64,000 bases of DNA from an uncultured Clostridia bacterium (GTDB taxonomy: Bacteria > Bacillota > Clostridia > TANB77 > CAG-508), in the NCBI GenBank assembly GCA_934141605.1, contig CAKPCL010000005.1, forward strand, positions 22,465 through 86,464, given 5' to 3'. The notes beneath the pieces were generated by a model, which saw only the letters and a program-made list of their open reading frames with translations, searched no databases and had not been told where the DNA came from. A program made the translations under genes and the position numbers. This document shows positions 8,430 to 16,210 of the stretch, piece after piece; the first letter of the stretch is position 1, and the number at the start of each line of letters is the position of its first letter.

Positions 8430-10607
8430 CTAATTATTTTTAATTAACACAACACGGAAGCCATTAAGATTGTCCGGAACACCGTTAGTATTATTGAACA
8501 CAAACTCACCTGCATAAGAACCTACCCAAAAAGAACCACCGCGTTCAAAGAACGGAGCATCAGTACGAGCGTAAACAGAATAATCTTCGTTCCATGATGT
8601 TGAATTATCACCTGTTAATGAAGTCTCTAATATTGCATCTCCAAACCCATATGTTATTGATTTTAAATCCTTATAAACATTATAATTATTTTCCCTACTA
8701 TCACTTGTAGAATTATATGGATATACTGTTGCCCATTTTGTACTTTCTGTTTTGTATCCATTTGCATTTGCTGTTAATAATGATGCAAATGATTTTCCAT
8801 GAGTTGCTATATTTCCGTGTCCATTTGATATATATGATGCTGTTCTTTCCCATACACAACCATTTAAATCAAATACTCCTGTTTTATTATTTGTACTACT
8901 TGCTGAAACTCCATTTGCTGTTCCTCCTGCATATCCTGTTACTGCGTAGATTTGTTTTGTGCTTTTATTTAAATTTTTGCTATTTAATGTTACCTCTGTT
9001 CTATTTCTTCCATATGAACTTTGTGTTAAGTATGCAACTGCTCCCCACTCACTATTTTTCATTTGGTGTGAGTCAGTTTGATTTGAACTTAAACCATAGA
9101 AGCTACTTGCACTTGCTATTTCTTTTGAAATTGTATAACTATCTCCTGTATTTATTACATTATAAGCATATGTTAATGGCTTAAATACTGGATATGACAA
9201 TTTTTGAGTTGCATAATCTGTTGAAGTTAATGTTTGTCCAAGTGCATTTGTTGTATAATTTTCATTATATGAACTATATTTACTATCTGAATATTTTACA
9301 TTTGCTAAATTTATTGTTGGTTCTGTTACTGTTCCATCACTTGCTACTGTCTGTGTACATTCTTGGAAACCTGCCGCATATTTTGCAACCCAAAATCCCG
9401 GTATTTCTGAATCCCACTCACCGTTCATAAAATTATTTGCTGTTCCATTTGTAAAGCTTGGATGCACAACATAATCTGTCATTGCATTATTTGTTACTGT
9501 AGGATATTTAGTAGAAATTTCTTTTCCTGTGCTATCATAATTTGTTCTTCCTTGCAAAAATTTTATATTTATATTTCCTGATATACCCGTTCCACCTTTA
9601 TTACAATTACTTGTTATTTGGTAAGCATATCTTGGTATCCATACAAACATACTGCCTAAATCTTTATCTGTGACAACCGTTCCAACAGCTGTTGTTGTAT
9701 CATATTTTCCATCACATAACATTATATTAGCCCAAAGTCTTTTTTCAGTAGCATAGTCATACCATTCCGCATCATCTTTACTACATATAACCCAATTTGT
9801 ACCATTATACTTTATTGGTATCATACCATCATTAATTTGAGGGGCATTTACTCCTTTTGATAAATCAAATTCAGATGTAGAAATTGTTTTTTCTCCTAAG
9901 TCAACCTCACTACCATGTATAACTTTTATTGTATATATTCCTTCGTCTTTTAAATAAAAAGTTAAATTATCACTTGTCTGCCAATATGAATCTCTATCTA
10001 ATTTATATTTTACTTGCCATTTATCTACATACCCATTATATTGTATATTTGATATTTGAATTTTACTTCTATTATCTTCTTTTGTTACAGTTACATCAAA
10101 ACTTCCGCTATTTTCATTTTTATTGTTATAGCGAACATTATAAACTTCACCTTCAATTTGGTCTATCATATAATATGTAGTTCCATTATATTTAAATCCT
10201 TCTGGAAAAATAACATAAGCATATTCAACATTTATTAAATATTCTCTTTCAATACTGTCTAAATTTAATTCTGTATTTATATTATTTTTACTTACATATC
10301 TAAATCCATTTTGAATATTTGCTTTTTCCGTTTCTGTTTTCCCATTATAAATAATGTTTGCTATTTCTGTTGTTTCTAACTTATTTTTTTGATTTTCACT
10401 TATTGCTTGTCCTATATCAGTTTTATTTTCTTGGTTTAATTCATTAACTTTACTTTGCATTACTTTTAGTTCATTTGTAAATTGAGTAAATTTTATTGAT
10501 TGTAGTGTTGAATTTCCTGCGGTGTATCCTATTCCTGATAAAATTAATAATAATATTATTGTTATTATTAGTGCTACTAGTGTTATACCATTTTCTTTTG
10601 TTTTCAT
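8430..10607 (-). CDS. Large surface protein with prepilin-type N-terminus and SUMF/FGE-like C-terminus
   Basis: The protein has 725 residues. The N-terminus KENGITLVALIITIILLLIL is a class III (type IV prepilin-like) signal with a glycine before the hydrophobic helix, and a coiled stretch follows (about 35-90). The C-terminal half has MFVWIPRYAYQI, IPGFWVAKYAAGF, GCVWERTASY, ERGGSFWVG and NGFRVVL, a pattern of formylglycine-generating-enzyme-like (C-type lectin-related) domains. The likely role is a secreted or pilus-associated binding protein. The last 180 bp have richer codons (CGT, GCT, CCG, CGC) than the rest. AGGAGG precedes the ATG. No other pilus gene is adjacent. Confidence 0.65.
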   Translation of the reverse strand: MKTKENGITLVALIITIILLLILSGIGYTAGNSTLQSIKFTQFTNELKVMQSKVNELNQENKTDIGQAISENQKNKLETTEIANIIYNGKTETEKANIQNGFRYVSKNNINTELNLDSIEREYLINVEYAYVIFPEGFKYNGTTYYMIDQIEGEVYNVRYNNKNENSGSFDVTVTKEDNRSKIQISNIQYNGYVDKWQVKYKLDRDSYWQTSDNLTFYLKDEGIYTIKVIHGSEVDLGEKTISTSEFDLSKGVNAPQINDGMIPIKYNGTNWVICSKDDAEWYDYATEKRLWANIMLCDGKYDTTTAVGTVVTDKDLGSMFVWIPRYAYQITSNCNKGGTGISGNINIKFLQGRTNYDSTGKEISTKYPTVTNNAMTDYVVHPSFTNGTANNFMNGEWDSEIPGFWVAKYAAGFQECTQTVASDGTVTEPTINLANVKYSDSKYSSYNENYTTNALGQTLTSTDYATQKLSYPVFKPLTYAYNVINTGDSYTISKEIASASSFYGLSSNQTDSHQMKNSEWGAVAYLTQSSYGRNRTEVTLNSKNLNKSTKQIYAVTGYAGGTANGVSASSTNNKTGVFDLNGCVWERTASYISNGHGNIATHGKSFASLLTANANGYKTESTKWATVYPYNSTSDSRENNYNVYKDLKSITYGFGDAILETSLTGDNSTSWNEDYSVYARTDAPFFERGGSFWVGSYAGEFVFNNTNGVPDNLNGFRVVLIKNN

Positions 10608-10691
10608 TTTTTCCTCCTAAACAAGAAGTTTTATTTTGCTAGTTTTATTATAACAGATTATTTGTTTTTGATAAATAGTTTTTGAAAACTT

Positions 10692-12264
10692 TTATTTTAT
10701 TATTTTCCAATATCCTTTTCTGTCTGATCCAATTCTTTTAATTTTGCTTTTTTCTTTTAGGCTAGCTAGCAAGATTGAAATAGTTCTTCTTGATACTTTT
10801 AATTTATTTGAAAGTTCAGCTTGAGTTATATTAGAATTTATTTTTAATATTTCTAATATTTTTATTTCATTATCTGTGCAGTTTTCTATGCAATTATCTA
10901 TGCAATTATCTGTGCAATTTTCTGTGCAATTTTCTGTGCAATTTTCTGTGCAATTTTCTGTGCAATTTTCTGTATAACAGTCCTCTGTGCAGTTTTCTGT
11001 GCAGTTTTCTGTGCAGTTCTGTCCGTTTTAAATCTTTTCTAAAAGTAACTTTAAATGTTCCTCTTAAATTTTCAAATTCTGGCTCTGGCAAATTCATTTT
11101 TTTCATTTCTTCTCTCATTGTAGCAATACCAGTATGTCTATTTTCAACAATATCTGTAGTTTCTTCTAATAATCTAATAATAGTATTGTTTCTGACCTCA
11201 AGCATATTATCAGAACCTAAATTTTCTAAACGATTATTACCATATAAACCACCAGGATTTAGAATTTCAATTCTATCATCAAATATTCTTAAATAAATAT
11301 AAGCACCATCTGTATTTATACTATAATCTCTATGTATAAGAGCATTTGCAATAGCTTCTCTTAATGCCTTCATAGGATAATGAGGTACATCAGTTCTTTT
11401 CCCATTATCATCAATTATTACCATTGTTCCAATATTTCTTCTTACAAATGCCAAAGATTTATCTAACATTTCTTCAACAGTTCCTTCTACTCTTTCATTG
11501 TCATCAAATCTCTGACTTAATTTTCCAACATCTCCAAGTTTTCTTCCTGGGACAACTACGCAGGCGATAAATAGTTGTGGCAAATATCCTTGTGGATATT
11601 CTCCAAATACCATCATTCCTGCTAATGTAGGATGTATTTCTACATTACTTTTTTCTATAATGCCATTTAACTTTAATATTTTTTCATCTGAAAATTTTGA
11701 AAGATTAGGTTTTTTTCTTTTAATTTCTTCAATATACAACTGAATCTTTTCTTGATTTAAGTCTTCGTATTCTGCTCTTTTTATTGGTCTCAAATCTTCT
11801 TCAATTCCATCAGTATAGCTTTGTAAACTATATATTTCATAATCAGTCATATGCTCATCTGAATCACCAATTCTAATATATGAACCTTTATTTATTCCAA
11901 CACTTTTATAATAGCAGGGTTTCTTTTTTTGTGGTAATTCATTTATTTTTACAGCTAATAATTTTTTGTTATTATATGTAACAGCTAAAAATTCTGGTCT
12001 AATTTTAGGTTCAAGAGAAGTAGTACATAATGATGTAATTTGTTTTTGCAAATCATTTACATCATATACATCTTGTTCTACAAAATTATTATGTTCATTT
12101 ATTCCAAATATTATAATTCCTCCATGTTTATTAGCAAAACTAGATATTGTGTCATAGCATTTTTGTGGATAACCTTTTTCTGCTGTTTTTGCTTCTATAT
12201 TGTCAGTTTCTGTTTGATATTTTTGCATATATTTTATTGCTTCTATAACTTCTTTTTCTTTCAT
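10692..12264 (-). CDS. AlbA_2 (Schlafen-type) ATP-binding transcriptional regulator, +1 frameshift at CGG
   Basis: The first 413 codons encode an AlbA_2 (AAA_4-type) domain at about residues 15-130 and the usual C-terminal ATPase-like region, including ALREAIANALIHRDYS and IEILNPGGLYG. At 11023-11025 the frame reaches CGG. Read straight on, it gives a Leu-His-Arg-Lys repeat tail that stops at 10906. A +1 shift that skips the C gives Gly-Gln-Asn-Cys-Thr-Glu repeats, then a winged helix containing ILEILKINSNITQAELSNKL and VSRRTISILL, ending at 10692. That HTH is the normal C-terminus of the family, so I annotate the shifted product. The 12-bp tandem repeat (about 10880-11020) is open in all three frames. 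Confidence 0.75.
10880..11020 (-). repeat. 12-bp tandem repeat inside the AlbA_2 gene
   Basis: About a dozen near-identical 12-bp units (TGTGCAATTTTC-like on the plus strand) encode a Cys-Thr-Glu-Asn linker in the shifted frame. Unit gain or loss would keep the frame. Confidence 0.9.
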
Positions 12265-12329
12265 TTAAATCCTCCTTTACTTTTCGATTTTTATATCTAT
12301 TAAATTCATCATTCTTGCTTATTAAACAT

Positions 12330-12370
12330 AAAAAAATAAATCTGCAAATATTCTTTATTTACAGACTTTT
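12330..12370 (-). terminator. Terminator downstream of tRNA-Gln(CUG)
   Basis: An imperfect inverted repeat (AAGTCTG...CAGATTT on the minus strand) is followed by a T-rich run just after the tRNA 3' end. Confidence 0.55.
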
Positions 12371-12376
12371 AATGTG

Positions 12377-12451
12377 TGGCTGGGGTACTGTGATTCGAAC
12401 ACAGGAATGTCGGAGTCAGAGTCCGATGCCTTACCGCTTGGCGATACCCCA
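12377..12451 (-). tRNA. tRNA-Gln (CUG anticodon)
   Basis: The cloverleaf can be drawn on the minus strand: acceptor TGGGGTA/TACCCCA, D-arm GCCAAGCGGTAAGGC, anticodon stem TCGGA/TCCGA with loop CTCTGAC (anticodon CTG), T-arm CTGTGTTCGAATCACAG, and an encoded CCA. A second tRNA-Gln with anticodon TTG lies at 15695. Confidence 0.95.
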
Positions 12452-12531
12452 ATATAAAATTAAATTTATACTACCACATTTTTTAACATTTGTCCATAAC
12501 CATACAACTAAAATTTCAAATAAAAATCAAA

Positions 12532-13101
12532 TTAATTCAATCCAAACACAGCCTCATCTATAAGAAACTCATTACTATCACCACTAACTATAGGAATAGA
12601 ATTATCAACAACAATATCTGTCGCTATTTCAGTAGCAATACTTTTCAAACCTCCATTATCAACAGCCAATCCATCAGTAAAAACAAGTTTTAAATTTCCA
12701 TCAACCTCTAAATTACTCAATTGAATATCAAATATTTTATAATCAGCTTTGTCTTGGACTTGTCCAAATTCAATATTTGCATTATCAACAAATTGACCAT
12801 TAATCTTTATTTTAATATGATTTGAATCTAAAAAAACTTCATTCAAGTTTTTTTCTACTATTTTAATTTTAGCAACTATTTTATGTGTTTTATTTGCAAA
12901 ATTCTTATATTCTAAATCAGTATTTTGAATACTAACTAATTCTATTTTAGGCTGTGTTCTATCAATATTAAGTTCTGCGACACAAATTTCCTCTTGAAAT
13001 ACATATTTAGCATATATATTCGTAAAGCTAAAAGCTATAAACATAAATATCTCAATTACTAAAAGTGTCCTAAAAAATCCTTTTTTTGCTTTCGCCATCA
13101 T
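12532..13101 (-). CDS. Secreted TasA-cluster protein
   Basis: I do not recognise a named family for this 189-residue protein. It has an N-terminal hydrophobic signal helix (about residues 12-29) followed by NIYAKYVFQ, the Ala-Lys-Tyr signature at the processing site of SipW-dependent TasA/CalY-like proteins. The mature part is predicted to be beta-rich. It is the last gene of a four-gene run (14857 to 12532) with gaps of 1 to 15 bp, so co-transcription is likely. It probably contributes to an extracellular or cell-wall fibre. Confidence 0.6.
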   Translation of the reverse strand: MMAKAKKGFFRTLLVIEIFMFIAFSFTNIYAKYVFQEEICVAELNIDRTQPKIELVSIQNTDLEYKNFANKTHKIVAKIKIVEKNLNEVFLDSNHIKIKINGQFVDNANIEFGQVQDKADYKIFDIQLSNLEVDGNLKLVFTDGLAVDNGGLKSIATEIATDIVVDNSIPIVSGDSNEFLIDEAVFGLN

Positions 13102-13102
13102 C

Positions 13103-13690
13103 TTACACCTCTTCTCCCAAAACTAATATCTCAAATTTGTATTTTTCTATATTTTTTCCATCTATAGTATCTTGAATATCCACTTGTTCCTCTTGATTTT
13201 CTCCCTCATATGGCCAATACCATAATACTGTTATACTTACCTTTTGATTTTTTAAAATAATTCCTTTTAAGTTCTCAGATAATTCTTCTAATTCACTTGC
13301 TTTTGTAATCTTTTCTCCATTTGTTAATGCCATAAATTTTAAATTTTGTGGTTTTGCACTTGTACTACTAAATTTTACTTGATATTGTAAATCTCTAGTT
13401 GAATTTAAAACAATATTAAATTTTCCATTTGTCCCAGGTGCTACTTTTTTATAAAAATTTTTGTTTATTGTATCTGATAAATTTACTGTTTTTAAACCTT
13501 TATTTAAATAATTTACTTTAAAGCTATATTCCTCTTCTGCCGTTTTGCTTTGGCTCTGAAATAATTTAAGAAATAAAAAATCATCACTTTGAGTTTTATT
13601 TGAAATTTGTTTGAAACAAAATATAATTATGAATAAATTTATTAATATAATAATCAAGATGAGTTTAATAATTTTTGTTTTATTTTTCAT
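13103..13690 (-). CDS. TasA-like secreted protein
   Basis: The 195-residue protein has an N-terminal membrane or signal helix (about residues 8-28) and a beta-rich domain. The domain shares the pattern APGTNGKFNIVLNST, then PQNLKF, and an aromatic WYWPYE stretch with the gene at 14267, so the two are paralogues. The pattern is typical of TasA-family matrix proteins. Its stop is one base from the next start. Secretion is inferred; no SipW-type peptidase is encoded in this window. Confidence 0.6.
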   Translation of the reverse strand: MKNKTKIIKLILIIILINLFIIIFCFKQISNKTQSDDFLFLKLFQSQSKTAEEEYSFKVNYLNKGLKTVNLSDTINKNFYKKVAPGTNGKFNIVLNSTRDLQYQVKFSSTSAKPQNLKFMALTNGEKITKASELEELSENLKGIILKNQKVSITVLWYWPYEGENQEEQVDIQDTIDGKNIEKYKFEILVLGEEV

Positions 13691-13699
13691 TACATCACC

Positions 13700-14251
13700 T
13701 TATGCCTTTTCTTGCTCTGTATGAATTCTAATTTGAATTTTTTCCATTATATCTTCAAATGTACTAGATTTATTTTTATCGTACATTACTTTTATTTTAT
13801 ATTCTCTTTCTTCTTTTTGATTTTTAGATATTTCCATATATTCTGTTTTTTTTTCGTTTAAATTTATTCTATTTTCACCCTGATATAGTTCTATTATTAC
13901 TGAATCGTCAGCATTTGATAATATTTCAATATAATATTTTAAATCAACTTCTGATAATTTATCTTGTTCATTATAATTTTTTACTTTAAATGTATATTCC
14001 CCATAATTTTGAGTTTCTGTTATATCTAAAGTTGGGTCACTTTCAATTGTTAAAATTGGTTCTGCTATTTGTGCTTTTCCTTTTATTATAACTTCCTCTA
14101 CCATTTTTGCCATGCTATATTCACACATTATTAATAAAACAAATATAAAAACTATTATAGCTGTTGTTATAAATTTATTAATTTTGTTCTTTTTCTTTTT
14201 GTTCAATTTTTTTCCTTCCTTTTCATTTTTTATATAAATACACATTTTCAT
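13700..14251 (-). CDS. Secreted TasA-cluster protein
   Basis: A membrane or signal helix (about residues 26-45) is followed by EYSMAKMVEE and a beta-rich domain of about 130 residues. The best ribosome binding site (GGAAGG) points to a TTG start at 14206 rather than the upstream ATG at 14251, which would shorten the protein by 15 residues. The gene lies inside the four-gene TasA-like run. No specific family is recognised. Confidence 0.55.
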   Translation of the reverse strand: MKMCIYIKNEKEGKKLNKKKKNKINKFITTAIIVFIFVLLIMCEYSMAKMVEEVIIKGKAQIAEPILTIESDPTLDITETQNYGEYTFKVKNYNEQDKLSEVDLKYYIEILSNADDSVIIELYQGENRINLNEKKTEYMEISKNQKEEREYKIKVMYDKNKSSTFEDIMEKIQIRIHTEQEKA

Positions 14252-14266
14252 ATTTTTTATGTTTTA

Positions 14267-14857
14267 TCATTGTGGTTTTATCTGTGTTCCTGTTACAATT
14301 ACATCAAAAGTATAATCATCTATTGCTTTTGCTTCCTTTGTGTCTAAAGCATCATTTTGTGCTATTTCTTCTGCTGTTGTTCCTGTTTCATATGGCCACT
14401 CCCATTCAATTGTTACTATTTCTTCTTTATTTTCTTGAATTGCATATATACTTCCTACAATTGTATTTCTTAAGTATCCTAAAGTTTTATATGTTTCTCC
14501 ATTAAACTTAAATTTTAAATTACTTGGTTTTACTGATTCATTTGCAAAATCTATGGTGTATAAAACTCCTGCATCTGAACCTGTGGCATCTAATTTGATT
14601 TGAAATTTTCCCGATGTTCCCGGTGCTATTTTTCCTTTTGCTAATGTAATATTGTTTATTGTTGAATTTAATGAAATAGTTTGCATTACTTCTTCGTTTT
14701 CATTTACTTTAAATTTCCAATTTGCAACTTCTGCTACTCCATTTCCAGTTACTTTTGACATATATTTTGCATATGCCTGTCCTCCTATAAATGATACCAA
14801 TACTATTGTAATGGCAATTATTGTTAATACTATTTTTGTTTTCTTTCTCAATAACAT
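14267..14857 (-). CDS. TasA-like (SipW-dependent type) secreted protein
   Basis: This 196-residue protein is the most typical TasA-like member of the cluster. A signal helix ends in GGQAYAKYMSKVTG, then comes a beta-sandwich with NWKFKV, KIAPGTSGKFQIKLDATGSD, PSNLKFKF and IEWEWPYETG. TasA-family proteins form extracellular fibres in biofilm matrix. It is the first gene of the run. AAGGAGG is too close to the ATG at 14857, so the TTG at 14851 may be the real start. Confidence 0.7.
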   Translation of the reverse strand: MLLRKKTKIVLTIIAITIVLVSFIGGQAYAKYMSKVTGNGVAEVANWKFKVNENEEVMQTISLNSTINNITLAKGKIAPGTSGKFQIKLDATGSDAGVLYTIDFANESVKPSNLKFKFNGETYKTLGYLRNTIVGSIYAIQENKEEIVTIEWEWPYETGTTAEEIAQNDALDTKEAKAIDDYTFDVIVTGTQIKPQ

Positions 14858-15032
14858 TCCTCCTTATTATTTAATTTTGTTTTTTTGGATTTTTTTAGAT
14901 TTAAGCAAAGTTCGTTTGAACCGCTTTTTGAATTAATTTATAAAAAATATGAAAATGTGATTAAATTATACTTCCCATTTTCTCATTTGTCAATAAAAAG
15001 ATTTCGACAAAATTCGACTTCAAATTATTTTT

Positions 15033-15066
15033 AAAAAGCCTGAATCGCTTTGAATTCAATGGCTTT
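15033..15066 (-). terminator. Terminator downstream of the TIGR04086 gene
   Basis: The inverted repeat AAAGCC...GGCTTT with inner GAATTC/GATTC pairing ends in a T-run on the minus strand. Confidence 0.65.
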
Positions 15067-15074
15067 ATGTGTTT

Positions 15075-15461
15075 TTATTTTTTGTTTACTCCTATTATTC
15101 CTCCCAAAATTCCAAATACTATTCCTATTATAGCCATTATAATAGATTGAGCATTTATTGAAAATTTCCAATTTAAAATACTTGACATTATATATATTAC
15201 TAAAGTGTAAAATAATCCTATTATTGCACCGTTCATTAATCCATTTTTCTTTATTTTAGTATTTTCTATTGAGCTTCCTACTAATATGCTTATTGCTGTT
15301 ATTAGCATTGTTACTGGTTTTATTACATTTTCTCCTACACTCGTATATGTTAATATTATTGCAAATATTATTAATGATATTATTGTTATAACTAATGAAA
15401 TTCCAATTCCTTTTACTATTCTTGATATTGTATTATTTTCTTTTACTTGCATTTTTTCCAT
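15075..15461 (-). CDS. TIGR04086 family membrane protein
   Basis: This is a 128-residue protein with four predicted membrane helices separated by short glycine-containing turns. Length, topology and the pattern GIGISLVITIISLIIFAII, NGLMNGAIIGLFYTLVIYI and GGIIGVNKK fit the TIGR04086 (YrzE-like) family found in sporulating Bacillota. Its function is unknown. It is a single-gene unit with its own terminator. Confidence 0.75.
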   Translation of the reverse strand: MEKMQVKENNTISRIVKGIGISLVITIISLIIFAIILTYTSVGENVIKPVTMLITAISILVGSSIENTKIKKNGLMNGAIIGLFYTLVIYIMSSILNWKFSINAQSIIMAIIGIVFGILGGIIGVNKK

Positions 15462-15538
15462 AAACCTGCCTCCATAACTTTATTTACTTAATTATATTTT
15501 ATTTTTTTATATTTATGATATTTTTTCGAAATTAGGGC

Positions 15539-15568
15539 TTGACAAATCTATAGTAAATGAGTTACAAT
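15539..15568 (+). promoter_or_regulatory. Promoter of the tRNA-His/tRNA-Gln unit
   Basis: TTGACA at 15539-15544 and TACAAT at 15563-15568 are separated by 18 bp, upstream of tRNA-His. Confidence 0.7.
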
Positions 15569-15599
15569 AAGAAAGTGCCAAGACAAGCACGGAAACTAT

Positions 15600-15677
15600 G
15601 GTGGATGTAGCGTAGTTGGTTAACGCGCCAGTTTGTGGCACTGGAGACCGTGGGTTCGAGTCCCATCTTCCACCCCA
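15600..15677 (+). tRNA. tRNA-His (GUG anticodon)
   Basis: The anticodon loop TTGTGGC gives GTG. An extra 5' G at 15600 opposite the discriminator C is the G-1 hallmark of tRNA-His. The T-arm is GTGGGTTCGAGTCCCAT and the CCA is encoded. Confidence 0.95.
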
Positions 15678-15694
15678 GTTTTAATTTAATATAT

Positions 15695-15769
15695 TGGACT
15701 GTAGCCAAGCGGTAAGGCACCAGACTTTGACTCTGGCATGCGCTAGTTCGAATCTAGCCAGTCCAGCCA
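15695..15769 (+). tRNA. tRNA-Gln (UUG anticodon)
   Basis: The anticodon stem CCAGA/TCTGG encloses loop CTTTGAC, giving anticodon TTG. The T-arm CTAGTTCGAATCTAG and an encoded CCA are present. It is 17 bp after tRNA-His and shares its promoter. Confidence 0.95.
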
Positions 15770-15775
15770 ATTATT

Positions 15776-15807
15776 AAAAAGGAGCAGAATTACTGCTCCT
15801 TTTTTTG
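15776..15807. terminator. Bidirectional terminator
   Basis: The hairpin AAAAAGGAGCAG...CTGCTCCTTTTTTT ends both the tRNA unit and the convergent SpoIIID-like gene. Confidence 0.85.
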
Positions 15808-16038
15808 ACATCCAATATTTTTCTTTAGCTGTTTTTTTGCATCAATATATAATTTGATATTTCTATTTCTGTCGCCCAAAAGACAATGTACCAAAAATTC
15901 CAAATCTCTTTCAATTGTCTCCCGGGAAATATTAAACTCCTCTCGAGTTTCCTTTATGGTATTGCCCTCAATTATAAACTCTGCTACTCCAACGGCCCGG
16001 TTATACCTTACTCTTTCCTTTTCGATATAACTTCTCAT
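15790..16038 (-). CDS. SpoIIID-like HTH sporulation regulator
   Basis: The 82-residue basic protein starts MRSYIEKERV and carries a helix-turn-helix (IKETREEFNISRETIERDLE, about residues 28-47). This resembles SpoIIID, the SigE-dependent mother-cell regulator. It lacks the usual C-terminal RHxRGG motif, so the assignment is tentative. Codon use is richer in G and C than in its neighbours (GCC, GAG, CTC). It contains the only two CGG codons in the window that must be read in frame (AAC CGG GCC and TCC CGG GAG), because a +1 shift at either destroys the protein. Confidence 0.55.
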   Translation of the reverse strand: MRSYIEKERVRYNRAVGVAEFIIEGNTIKETREEFNISRETIERDLEFLVHCLLGDRNRNIKLYIDAKKQLKKNIGCQKKEQ

Positions 16039-16147
16039 ATTGTGTTCCTCCTAAAAAATATTGAGAATTACTAAAAATTCTTATATATATTATACAACAT
16101 TTTTTATATTTTCTCAAGTATTTTTTGTATTATGTTACCAATAATCA

Positions 16148-16176
16148 TTGACTTCTCAATAATAGGCTTGTATAAT
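16148..16176 (+). promoter_or_regulatory. Promoter of mutS2
   Basis: TTGACT (16148-16153) and TATAAT (16171-16176) are spaced 17 bp apart, about 35 bp before the mutS2 start. Confidence 0.75.
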
Positions 16177-16210
16177 AAAAACATATAAATACACGAAAAG
16201 GAAAGAAAAA

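Noticed and set aside
8430..8640. A proven diversity-generating retroelement target
   Set aside because: No reverse transcriptase, template repeat or accessory gene is present in the window; only a compositional hint remains.
10880..11020. Tandem repeats as a CRISPR array
   Set aside because: The 12-bp units have no spacers and lie inside a coding region.
11020..11035. A -1 slippery heptamer (T TTA AAA) at the AlbA_2 break
   Set aside because: A -1 shift gives a frame (Thr-Ala-Gln-Lys repeats) that stops right after the repeat and has no HTH. Only +1 leads to the winged helix.
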